From NCBI GenBank assembly GCA_949316235.1, contig OX438758.1, positions 16,503,194 to 16,567,193 of the forward strand: a DNA stretch of 64,000 bases, read 5' to 3'. Numbering within the stretch: the stretch's first letter is position 1; each line of letters begins with the position of its first letter. Of this stretch, positions 28,543 to 38,640 are shown one piece after another. The notes below the pieces were generated by a model. The model saw only the letters and a program-made list of their open reading frames with translations, ran no database searches and had not been told where the DNA came from. The translations under genes and the position numbers were made by a program. Source of the DNA: Oegoconia quadripuncta (lineage: Eukaryota; Arthropoda; Insecta; Lepidoptera; Autostichidae).

Positions 28543-29627
28543 TGTTATGGCAACACTAGTATTTGGTCTGTGCACAATATCAAAGACTACAATGTATATA
28601 CGGAGATAGACGGGTATGTTGGCGTTTGCAAGCGACTCGGGTTCACAGCGCCATCTATCCGCAATGATGTGTAACTAACCTCGTCAAGGTCATGAAACCT
28701 AGCCGTACCTACCTAAACCTGGCAACTTGATAGTTACTTCAGAGATTTATTTTCAATGAAACATTGAAATTTCAATTGTTTCATCAAAATTTCAATGCTG
28801 TCATCGAAAATAAACCTCCGAAGTAACTACACATATAATCTAGTTAGGTATCGGTATACAATAAAACACGATTTAACACACAAATTTTATTTAAGAAAAG
28901 CAAACAATAACTATCATCATATATAACCGTGGGAATAAAATTAATACCAAACAAAAACATAAGGAAAAAGACAAAAATACACTTGGGAGTCCTGTCTCAC
29001 TGAGTCCTATCTCACATACAATCTCGACTAAAGGTGGAGCAACCAAAACCCGCCCCGAAGGCTACACCGTGACCCTAAACTCACACCATTAGGAGCAAAT
29101 GCACATCACAATCACCAAATCACACGGGAAATACTTTAAATTTTCAGAGAAAATAGAAAGTGAAAAAAATGCGCGTACACATCCAACGACAGCCGACATT
29201 TTTCTCAGTGTTGCCAAATCATCATTACTTTACGTGTTTTACTTTCACCAAACCTAATGCTATCTCAAATATGAAAATTTAATAACTAGGCAAGAAAAAA
29301 ATCACTTTAAATATACTTAGGTACATATAGTTTATTTGTTTTTGAGAAAATATAGACTTTAAATATTTTACATGGTAATCATGGTATAAACAAGTTATGA
29401 CATATGGCGGCTAGGTGGCGCTAGTCTCTATTGGGACGGGAGTATTTGTTCTAAGAGACCACAGCATGCACAATATGTCTGACTTGTCCACGTTTCACCG
29501 GCGCTCCTCTACCTAATCTTATTTAGTGTAAGTTGCTAAAGATTGTTAAAAGAGACCCTGTATCCTTGTGAAATATAGTTACTTTCAATACACAAACAAG
29601 CCTACTTATTAATACAGACAGACAACA
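28543..29627 (+). repeat. 3' LTR of gypsy B
   Basis: About 1085 bp, from TGTTATGGCAACACTAG after a purine tract to GACAGACAACA. The terminal TGTT/AACA pair and the tract set the limits; there is no second copy in the window to confirm them. It contains a 97-bp palindrome at 28732-28828. Confidence 0.5.
28732..28828. repeat. Palindrome inside the gypsy B LTR
   Basis: Arms of about 42 bp, starting AGTTACTTC and ending GAAGTAACT, pair with only a few mismatches around a short centre. This could be a very small MITE or a structural part of the LTR. Confidence 0.7.
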
Positions 29628-29740
29628 ATATAATAGAGGTAAGTTGTTCGTATTCAAGTGGCGTCACAAGTTAATGGAAATTACACAAATTCAAATTCAC
29701 CCTGTATACCATTACCTGATTAAGTTCACTTGTTTTCCAG

Positions 29741-29934
29741 ATTATGAGGAAAAAGTGGTATCTATGCTTGCCTCATTGCAAGCACAAAACCAACAAATAA
29801 TTGCACTTTTAAAAGAAAAAGGAATTCGGTCTGCAGCACTGACACCTATTGATTTTAAGTTTCCTTTACAAACTGAAGAGGATTTAGTGGAAGTAGAAAA
29901 TTTACTACAAGACCAAACAAGATCAACAGAACTG
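29741..29934 (+). CDS. DUF4806-type gene, second exon
   Basis: It begins after the acceptor TTGTTTTCCAG and ends at the donor CTG/GTAATC. The protein is a short coiled coil (MLASLQAQNQQIIALLKEKG) followed by the start of DUF4806, PIDFKFPLQTEEDLVEVENLL. Frame and splice phases connect to the next exon. Confidence 0.75.
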
Positions 29935-30021
29935 GTAATCTAAATTGTCACACCACTTTCCTTGTGTAAATAAGATATATTTAACCAACTCCATTTACTT
30001 AAATATAGATGTTTTTTCCAG

Positions 30022-30184
30022 ATTACATTCTTAAGCTCTCTGGGTGACCGAGACTTTCATATTAGAGTGTACAGGATTCTTAAACATGTGATGGTAGATT
30101 CTTTAGCTGCACAATTTAATTTTTATGGGAAAAGATCCACAAAGAAACCATTTGCTGACTTGCGCCTTCGAGCCGTTGTGATAG
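30022..30184 (+). CDS. DUF4806-type gene, third exon (core of the domain)
   Basis: After the acceptor TTTTTTCCAG it reads ITFLSSLGDRDFHIRVYRIL, LAAQFNFYGKRSTKKPF and LRLRAVVI, the central helices of DUF4806 including the N-F-x-G and K-x-x-F positions. The donor is ATAG/GTAAAT. Confidence 0.8.
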
Positions 30185-30423
30185 GTAAATGGCTTTAATA
30201 AAATCTTACTCATGTTGGTATCTTTCTATGGGTTGGAAGAAAAGGATGTGGGCCTTCCTCACCAAGGGATAAAAAGATTATAGATATTTCATGGGTGCTT
30301 TTTGGGCAAAATAGCTACATATAATCAGATGCAAAATCTTAAGAACCTATGAACATTTTTAAATAATAGTTTTTATGTAAGGAATGTGACAAGTTTTGAT
30401 CTAAGATGATTTTTTTATTTTAG

Positions 30424-30560
30424 ATAGTGTAAGGATACACCATCCAGAGGCAAGCCATAAAGATATTGAAGATGCCATAAAAACATGGCTTAAACACGCG
30501 CCAGAGAGGGTTAAACGCTGTGCATCAATATCTACTAAAACTGATTTGACACTGGATTAA
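30424..30560 (+). CDS. DUF4806-type gene, last exon
   Basis: After TTTTTTATTTTAG it reads DSVRIHHPEASHKDIEDAIK then TWLKHAPERVKR, the C-terminal part of DUF4806, and ends with TAA at 30558-30560. The function of the domain is not established; such proteins often sit beside transposases. The next gene starts 83 bp downstream in the same orientation. Confidence 0.78.
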
Positions 30561-30643
30561 GTACGCACCAGAGAACGTTAACACCGTTCATCAATATCGG
30601 CTAGTTTGATTAACACAGCCAGTTTTAGACCCAATAATAAATA

Positions 30644-32615
30644 ATGAAAAAGATTCCATATAAAAATAAAAATGATGTATGTCATCGTCAGATGCAGAGA
30701 AGGGCTAGATCTATAAAACTGGGCATTATGAATGATATCCAGAAAACTGTAGAATTTGATAAACAACCTTTTACCAATGGCAATGTAGGGACTAGTTGTT
30801 CTATTCTCAATCCTATTCATGAACAAATCTATGATAAACTAAATATACCTTCGACCAATAACAATGTAGAGTCCCTACATACTTCTAATCTCAATCAAAT
30901 TCATGATGTCTCCCCTATTTTATCAGGTTTTAAATGTTGAGTGTAACTCTGCTAGCATCGGTGAAAGTTCTTCATCCTATGCACTTGACCATGTTGACCA
31001 ACAGTGTTCTCATAGTCCATACAAGACTAATGAAACTCTAAACAAAATTGATGGTAACTTATATTTTAAACTGAGGGAATGGGGTATTCAATATAGTATT
31101 TCACATAAAGCTACAGATTGTCTCCTAAAAATTCTTGCACCAATTTGTTCTCAGTTGCCTAGGAATAGTCGTACATTATTTAAAACTCCTTTGCAAATAT
31201 CAACTAAAGTATTAGACTCGGGTGAATTAGTTTATATAGGTTTACAGCATCAATTAGAAAACATATTAAATGATTGTGATTTATCGAAATTGGAAAATAA
31301 AATAGTAATGTCATTTAACGTGGATGGACTTTCCCTATTTAAAAGTAGGAATTCACAATTATGGCCAATTCTAGGATTAATAAAGAATAATTATGTGTCT
31401 GCAAAGCCTTTTGTCATCGCTCTGTATTATGGAGAATCGAAACCTACCCCTCTGAATAAGTTTTTAGTCGACTTTGTAAACGAGCTTTCCAAATTGCTAC
31501 ACGAAGGATTTTCTTTTAAAAATATACATTTCACTATTAGTGTTCACAGTTTTGTTTGTGATGCACCAGCCAGGGCAATGATCAAATGTACCAAATCCCA
31601 TGGTGGTTATTCTGCTTGTGACAAATGTCTTGAATCAGGGGATTATGTACAAGGACGTGTAATATACCGAAGTGTCAGATCTACACGGAGAACTGACTTA
31701 CAATTTGAAAGACAATCAGATGAAGATCATCACCTTGGTGAATCGCCCTTATTAAGACTTCAAATTGGTATGGTGTCAGCATTCCCTATAGATTATATGC
31801 ATGCTGTATGCTTAGGCGGTATGAAAAAACTTTTGAATCGCTTACAAAGTCGTCTAGTGACTCAAATATCTGAACGGCTTATAAATTGTAGGAAGTGTAT
31901 GCCTATTGAATTTAATAGATTACCTCGTGGTTTGCATGACTTGTCTCGATGGAAGGCTACGGAATTTCGTATGTTTTTGATTTATCTTGGTCCTATTGTG
32001 TTGAAACATGTTTTGCGTACATCACTCTATGAAAATTTTCTTCTATTTCACTGTGGCATTTCCATTCTATGTTCACAAAGACATTTAACAAATCTAGGGC
32101 ATGATTTTGTTCAAGAAATCTTAGTCATGTTTATTAAACACTCGGAAAAGATTTATGGTTCAAAATTTCTAGTCTATAATGTTCACTCATTGTGTCACTT
32201 AAGTGAAGAGACACGATTACATGGTGTTTTAGATAATTTTTCAGCATTCCCCTTTGAAAACTACCTAAAGACCTTAAAAGGTATGGTTAGGTCACCTAAC
32301 AAACCACTTCAACAAATCTATAGACGTTTGAAAGAAAGCAGTTTATTACCTAAGATAAATTCTGAACATAAAGTACTAATTTGCAATGAAAATAATTTGG
32401 GACCTTTTCCCAGTGTTGAACATTATCAATACAATGGTTATAAAAAACTGATTTGTAAAGATTTTAGTATATACGTGTACTCTCATAGAGAAGCTGATTG
32501 CTATTGTTTGACGAAGGAAAATAAAGTTTTCCAAGTACATAATATTCTAGAGAGAAAAAATGATAAAACCGTGGTTTTACATGGAAAAGAATTCAATACC
32601 TACCTTTCATTCTAG
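30644..32615 (+). CDS. CACTA/EnSpm-like transposase
   Basis: The main frame (30903-32615, 570 residues) has the animal EnSpm-type motifs: IVMSFNVDGLSLFKS (catalytic Asp), HSFVCDAPARAMIKC then CDKC (second Asp with a Cys pair), IDYMHAVCLGGMKKLL, RWKATEFRMFLIYLGP, FLVYNVHSLCHLSE and FSAFPFENYLKTLKG (Glu). The upstream frame from ATG 30644 (MKKIPYKNKNDVCHRQMQRR) is the expected N-terminus and joins near 30925 through a one-base frame change or a tiny unseen intron. The catalytic part is uninterrupted. With the DUF4806 gene just upstream this makes a two-gene transposon. Confidence 0.82.
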
Positions 32616-33154
32616 AAGTATCCATTTGATTCTTCTATTCTGAATATTTTTATTGTTGACAATATTTCACAAAATTTAAACATTCTAACAATAGCAGATG
32701 TAACATCAAAATGTGTTCTTATTCCCTGACTCCAATGAATCATATTTATGTTTCCCTTTGGTTCATTCTAACATAGAATAACAAACTTTTTCTAAATATT
32801 TTTATTAAGCACTTACATAAAAATTCGAATTTCTTAATTGTAGACTAGTGTAATTGTGCATAATGTAATAAAAATAGTTTAAGCATACCTAATGAGTGGC
32901 CTGTCCCAGTGTAGTTCATGTGTAAAAGATATTGAAGTACTTATGGATGACCGGGTCAACCTGTGTTATTAGCCCGACCCTATCCATACCACGATATATA
33001 CTAATACTATGCTGTTACAGAGCGAATGAACTCCGTAAAGTACACGTATCGTTTATAGATTAATAGATTTCAATTCACTTTAATAGCTCCATATAATTAA
33101 TCATTTGTATGTATCGGCTCTTTTTACATCACGTTTTTGGTGCAATTAAATTCT

Positions 33155-33242
33155 ATGTATGTAGGTACAAATAGTCTCGAACTACTCAAATAACTCAAAA
33201 TAGTCAAAAGTTTGACTCGAGACTATTTGTACCTACATACAT
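33155..33242. repeat. Perfect 26-bp inverted repeat (88-bp hairpin)
   Basis: Arms at 33155-33180 and 33217-33242 are exact reverse complements (starting ATGTATGTAGGTACAAATAG), separated by 36 bp containing ACTACTCAAATAACTC. This is likely a tiny MITE or foldback. Confidence 0.85.
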
Positions 33243-33844
33243 AAAGTTTTTTGTGGTTTTCTCTCTTAGATACAACTGCCCATATAGATTCCACCCCAGC
33301 CCGCCTGTCTACTTTAATATCTTTGAAGACATGTTTAGCATTGATGTAGTGGTATGTACCACCTATAAGTGTATGATGGGACCGGGCTAAAAACAGGCTA
33401 AGTCGGTTACTTATGAGTTAATGTTTCAATATCTTAAGCCTGCGCCGAGGGAAATGTGCTAAAACAGCAGTTAAATTCAACAATACTTGATATACACATT
33501 TAAAAAAAATACTTTTACCATGACGAAGAATGTCTAAATATTTACTCCGTGGAAAAATGTTAAAATTATTTATACATTACTCTACAAAATTACGGAAAGT
33601 TAGACAAAAATGCAAAAAACGTATGGTGGCGTTAAGTATTTTTTTAGTTTATAACATTAGAAATCTACGCTTATTTTTAGTTCAAGCGAAACAGGAGTGT
33701 TTATACTACGAATTTACCGTCTCCAATATAAAAAATTGTATTAGGCAATTAAAATATGAATTTACCAAAATGCGCTTCAAATCCGCCATACATTTTTACT
33801 ATGGCGGCCGCGCGGCGATATAAAATAATGTCGCGCATCCCTGT

Positions 33845-33852
33845 GTGATTCA
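33845..33852. repeat. 8-bp target duplication (left) of hAT element 2
   Basis: GTGATTCA here is repeated at 41996-42003, outside the termini TAGGGATGGGCAAA and TTTGCCCAAGCCTA. Confidence 0.88.
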
Positions 33853-33873
33853 TAGGGATGGGCAAATGGAAAA

Positions 33874-33950
33874 AAAATATCGATATTTATCAAATATATC
33901 GATATATATCGCCCAAGAAATATCGATATTTCGATATATCGATATTTTTT
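33874..33950. repeat. Subterminal ATATCGATAT repeats, left end of hAT 2
   Basis: Palindromic TATCGATA units occur several times within 80 bp of the terminus. The right end has the same at 41858-41980. They are probably transposase-binding sites, as in other hAT elements. Confidence 0.65.
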
Positions 33951-34102
33951 GCCCAATTTGCAATTATTTATAAAAATTGCCAAAATCATCGAAATTTTAA
34001 AGTAAATACACCATCTGGCTGTTTCAACATGTTTTATTATTTAAAAAATTTTTTTCGAATTACTCGAAATAAAGAAGAACCAACAAAATTAAAAAAGAAA
34101 CA

Positions 34103-34195
34103 TTATTGAAACCAGTATTTGTCTGATATTGACATCAGGAGCACTCTTTGTTTGATGTGTTCCCCTGTTAATCTGCTCCTATCATTTGGCACAGC
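34103..34195 (-). pseudogene. hAT 2 transposase, detached C-terminal end
   Basis: Minus strand: VPNDRSRLTGEHIKQRVLLM then SISDKYWFQ stop, the last part of the hAT dimerisation domain. The preceding part (SSVSSERVASVVKEVATS) ends at about 39085, so the DDE-SWIM element was inserted inside this domain. Confidence 0.8.
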
Positions 34196-34204
34196 CAAAG
34201 GAGA

Positions 34205-34860
34205 AGGGGCGAAATGTATAGGACCAGTCCCCACCAAGACCAATAACGACGAGACATAGCTCATTGGAAAGCTCTTTTCATTGCCTTCATTTGTTACTAT
34301 GGCGGCCAGTCTCAAAGCTGTGTGTGAAAAAAGTTATAGCTAAAATAAGAACAACTTAATTGTAGTTAAGAAATGTATTGAATCAGACCCCCACTAAAAC
34401 CAATAACGACAAGACATACGTCATTAGAAAGCTCTTTTCATTGCCGTCATTTGTTACTATGGCGGCCAGTCTCAAAGCTGTGTGTGAAAAAAGTTGTAGC
34501 TAAAATAAGAACAACTTAATTGTAGTTAAGAAATGTATTGAATCAGACCCCCACTAAAACCAATAACGACAAGACATACGTCATTAGAAAGCTCTTTTCA
34601 TTGCCGTCATTTGTTACTATGGCGGCCAGTCTCAAAGCTGTGTGTGAAAAAAGTTGTAGCTAAAATAAGAACAACTTAATTGTAGTTAAGAAATGTATTG
34701 AATCAGACCCCCACTAAAACCAATAACGACAAGACATACGTCATTAGAAAGCTCTTTTCATTGCCATCATTTGTTACTATGGCGGCCAGTCTCAAAGCTG
34801 TGTGTGAAAAAGTTATAGATAAAATAATTTCAACTTAATTGTGGTTTTGAAACTTACGTA
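34205..34860. repeat. Left terminal array, 160-bp unit, four copies
   Basis: CCAATAACGACRAGACATA recurs at 34240, 34400, 34560 and 34720. Middle copies differ by very few bases; the outermost differs more. Each contains TTACTATGGCGGCCAGTCTC and TGTGTGTGAAAAAAGTT. The same unit in reverse forms the right end. Confidence 0.9.
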
Positions 34861-34862
34861 CG

Positions 34863-35628
34863 TATTTACGTTTCTTTCTTATACTTAAAATATTATTGAC
34901 ATCTACAAAAGTCGAAATACCAATCATTATCGTACGTTTCTTTCTTACACTTAAAATATTATTTACTTCTACAAAAGTCGAAACGCCAACCATTATAGTA
35001 CGTTTCTTTCTTACACTTCAAATATTATTCACTTCTACAATAGTCGAAACGCCAACCATTATTGTACTTTTGTTTCTTACACTTAAAATATTATTTACTT
35101 CTACAAAAGGCATAACGCCAACCATTATCGTACGTTTCTTTTTTACACTTAAAATATTATTTACTTCTACAAAAGTCGAAACGCCAACCATTATAGTACG
35201 TTTCTTTCTTACACTTAAAATATTATTCACTTCTACAATAGTCGAAACGCCAACCATTATTGTACTTTTGTTTCTTACACTTAAAATATTATTTACTTCT
35301 ACAAAAGGCATAACGCCAACCATTATCGTACGTTTCTTTCTTACACTTAAAATATTATTTACTTCTACAAAAGTCGAAACGCCAACCATTATAGTACGTT
35401 TCTTTCTTACACTTAAAATATTATTCACTTCTACAATAGTCGAAACGCCAACCATTATTGTACTTTTGTTTCTTACACTTAAAATATTATTTACTTCTAC
35501 AAAAGGCATAACGCCAACCATTATCGTACGTTTCTTTCTTACACTTAAAATATTATTTACTTCTACAAAAGTCGAAACGCCAACCATTATAGTACGTTTC
35601 TTTCTTACACTTAAAATATTATGACTAA
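34863..35628. repeat. 66-bp minisatellite with a 198-bp higher-order period
   Basis: About eleven and a half units of a 66-bp monomer (CTTCTACAAAAGTCGAAACG ... TTTCTTACACTTAAAATATT). Three monomer types (AAAAGTCGAAACG, ATAGTCGAAACG, AAAAGGCATAACG) alternate in strict order, giving a 198-bp period seen about 3.5 times. Because 66 is divisible by three, long frames are open on both strands; they look like artefacts of the period. Confidence 0.92.
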
Positions 35629-35739
35629 CTAAGTATTAAAACTAAGAACAGGAAAGAGAAAACAAAGACTAGCTGGGCAATTTAACTAGTTCAACTTATG
35701 CCGCATTGATTCACTTACAGACATTTTCTTCATACAAGG

Positions 35740-35876
35740 AAATCGTGAAATCCTACAGTGCTGTAGGAAGCTGTGCACATATCATGTCTATCGTATGGTA
35801 CATGGGATTAGGGCGATACATCGACTTTAATCCACCGGCGGAAATAATCGATAGCGTTATAGTTGACGAGTTATAA
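35740..35876 (+). pseudogene. C-terminal fragment of a second SWIM transposase
   Basis: KSYSAVGSCAHIMSIVWYMG then FNPPAEIIDSVIVDEL stop aligns with the last 45 residues of the minus-strand gene (TVGSCAHTISIIWYIG ... NDVIVNNSI) but is clearly diverged and in opposite orientation. The upstream half of the SWIM finger and the whole catalytic domain are missing. Confidence 0.75.
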
Positions 35877-36197
35877 ACAAGTTTAATTATTGTTTGATTA
35901 CACAAACTTACTGTATCACTGATGTTTTATTTAATACTTTTATTTACACCCTGTATATATTTTCTCCTGATTGTGGTTTTTTTGCGAGATGTGATTTATA
36001 AGCCTCTTAATAATATAATGTTTTATCTTTTATAAACTTTGTAGCATATTGTAAAAAGAAAATAAACCGATAGTTTACGGAATATACGGGCAGAGCAAGA
36101 GTACTCCGGCTACAAACACCATACCCGCACTTTAAACCACCTATAGCTTCAAAATTCATTCAAGCGTAGGATTTATCACGAGCCTTGTTAATGTGAT
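35877..36197. other. Spacer between two convergent SWIM coding ends
   Basis: AT-rich. It carries AATAAA-type signals and presumably both 3' untranslated regions. No other feature. Confidence 0.4.
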
Positions 36198-38384
36198 TTA
36201 GATAGAATTGTTAACAATCACATCATTCAAAAACGCTGCAGGAGCATTGAAAGGTTCATGCTTTCCGAAGCCAATATACCAGATTATAGATATTGTATGT
36301 GCACAACTGCCCACTGTTCGTCGCCCAGTCATGCAAGTGCAATAATAATGTGATATTGCATTAATACCGATTTGATCTCTGTCTATCAAAATATAACAGT
36401 AATATATTTTCGCCCTGACATGTCGTGACTGGATGCGTCCTCTTAACAACCAACTATTTTGAGGTAAATTGTATAGATGCATGTTACCGCGTCCAACATC
36501 TCTAAATACTTCTATTATATAAACTCCATTTTGCAAATGTTCACCGCAGTACGATTTTGAAAGTTTTACTTGATAGGAGCCCAACGCAAACATTATAACA
36601 TCGTTTTCTGTAAGTGATGGAAAGTCATGCAAGTCAAGTTCGTTAGCATCTATTCTCGTGAATGGAACCCTTTGTCTGTTAAGATTGTTGTCATTGACAT
36701 AATCATATAAACGATTAGGCATATTAATTTTTTGGTTAATAGTGTTTACTATAACTTCGGCGTTAATATTGTCTACAATTGGTTCACGAAAAGCATTTAT
36801 TAGGGCACCCGCTATTTTAAAGTCTGTAAATAAGTTGTGTAATGTAGTGTTGAAGTAATCTTGGCGCAATAACTTGAAATCGCGTTTGAATCTCCCGTTG
36901 ATTACTTCAACTACCCAGCGACATATAGTTACTAGTCTCGATTTATTGGATTGATCAGTAGTCAACTGTGTTTCAAACCTATCCTTTGTGGGTGGTAAAT
37001 GTACTTCATATCCACATGTTTCTAGACTCGCAACAGAATCACGAAAACCTCTGTCAAGAATAAATACATCGTTTTCTTGCAAAAACCAATTAATCGCGCC
37101 GTTTTCATTATTAACCAAATCTGACATAATCGTTGCATCTGACTTTGTAGCAGCAAAAGGGCCTAATATGTCGATAATATATCCATCGGAACATACAATG
37201 AGAAATGGTTTTAATAGGTTAAGATACTTATGTAAGCTATACGACAAACGTTGGAAAGAAAAATTGGAACTACTTTGAATGTACGCATAAGTCCCATCGC
37301 AAATAACGATAGCCTTTGAGTTTTCGTCATTGCCAAATAGAGCTTTAGGTATCGACAAGTTTCTATCTAGAACATTATCCCTAGTTAAATGATTAAAACC
37401 CATGTGACGAGAAACGAACTCTGTTATTAAACAATTTCTCACTATTTTTAATATTCTTTCAATACTTCGGCGGGACATCTTAAATAAGCTAGCTAGTCTG
37501 AGATTTGTCTCTCCGGTTCGCAGTTTTGTTAAATAAATTCCTAATGCCAACCGTGGTTTACGGTGGCTTTCGATCAACGAAGGAGTTTCATGAACTATTG
37601 TGTTAAACTGTAAGTTATTAAAACCGGTCCAAAAATGCATGTCTACATCTGTTACAGCACCTATTGTTTCAAAGTCTAAATGTCTACTGTATTGAACAGC
37701 TTTCGTCAAGATTTCACAAATGTCCGCAAATTGATCACTGTTAAAGTCATGTGTCACAGAACAAAATCTTACTAACTCATTCCATGCATTTCCTTCAAGG
37801 TGTTCTATACATGTGCGAGCATTTTGGGGAACATATAATTTATGTTCCGTTAGTAAATACACCTTTATAGTCTCAGGTATACGTCTATTCGGATTATTCT
37901 GACAGTTTTGAAAGATGCAGTGTCTAGACGTGTTCGGTGCCCGTATATAATTTGGCACTTGAAGAAATGCTGTATTTTCTTCATGAACAATGTATTCTTC
38001 GGGGGGTTGCACAGCGATTTCGTCTGGAGGTTGCACCGCGTTCTCCTCTGGTGGTTGCACCGGCGGCAATCGAACTGCAATTTCAACACTTTGCCAGCAA
38101 CGGTGACAGAGGTAACGGGTGTTATTGAATGCGACCTGACAGAAATAAGATAAAATTGCTTTTTATTGAAAAATGCAGTCACATAACAAAAGTTATGTTT
38201 CTAGTTCAAATAAAGAAGCCAAAGAGTATAAGCTAAAGCAAACCTCCAATAGTGCATTTTCTTGCACATAAGATGCAAAGGCAGGTTGATGGTGTGGGAT
38301 AGTCTCGGTCAAAAGGTGTCTTTGGTATCTTCTATTATGCAGTCCTCGTCGGCACATAACGCAATTGTTGTTAGGTCGCTCCAT
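36198..38384 (-). CDS. DDE transposase with N-terminal Cys pairs and C-terminal SWIM finger, two exons
   Basis: Exon 1 is 38244-38384 (ATG at 38384), exon 2 is 36198-38135, with a 108-bp intron (donor GAG/GTTTGC, acceptor TTTCTGTCAG). The joined product is about 692 residues. Residues 8-60 carry two CxxC pairs (CVMC, CHRC) split by the intron; 70-95 is a QPPEE-type repeat; 120-159 has C-x4-C and C-x2-H (CIFQNC, CIEH). The DDE_Tnp_4-like core has VICDGTYAYIQ (Asp about 327), AATKSDATIMSD (about 380), FILDRGFRDS (about 408) and VVEVINGRFKRDF (Glu about 457). The SWIM motif CTCMTGRRTVGSCAH lies at about 646-660. No stop or shift is seen, so the gene may be functional. The element's name is not known to me. 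Confidence 0.8.
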
Positions 38385-38640
38385 AATAAAATCTCCAATA
38401 CTACTATACGCGATTTTTATTAATGAGTAATATAATTTAAAATGACAAATTACGTCAAGTATATTAGTCTATGTTCTATATTCAAACTACATGTTTATTT
38501 CTTCTATTTTGTAAAATATAATAACGAGGGTTTATTTGACTACTACTATACTATTGTAAAAACTCTCTCAATATAAATCTCTCTTAAAATATTTTATAAG
38601 TGTGCGGTGTGGTTTAAGGCACGTAAAAAGAAATTTTTCC
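38385..38640. other. Upstream region of the DDE-SWIM gene
   Basis: No coding signal. It lies between the ATG at 38384 and the right repeat array, so the promoter is probably here or within the array. Confidence 0.4.

Larger units (their letters stand above)
27585..29627 (+). mobile_element. Ty3/gypsy fragment B with 3' LTR, inside the DUF4806 gene intron
   Basis: It is 5'-truncated in integrase: the coding remnant at 27597-28205, a noncoding stretch to 28542, the purine tract AATGAGAGGGA, and an LTR at 28543-29627. The piece abuts the first exon of the DUF4806-type gene, and the gene's second exon follows 113 bp after the LTR. Confidence 0.7.
32616..33852. other. Region after the CACTA-like gene
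   Basis: AT-rich and noncoding except for meaningless short frames. It holds a perfect inverted repeat at 33155-33242. I could not find a CACTA-type terminus with certainty; GTCCCAGTGTAG at about 32907 is a candidate right end only by resemblance. Confidence 0.35.

Noticed and set aside
32880..32920. CACTA right terminus at GTCCCAGTGTAG
   Set aside because: No matching left terminus and no 3-bp duplication could be found.
34896..35624. Long open frames on both strands through the 66-bp array
   Set aside because: The period is a multiple of three and the frames are open on both strands with a hydrophobic repeat; this is an effect of the tandem unit, not a gene.
34863..35628. CRISPR-like direct repeats
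   Set aside because: There are no unique spacers: the whole 66-bp unit is repeated, and the genome is eukaryotic.
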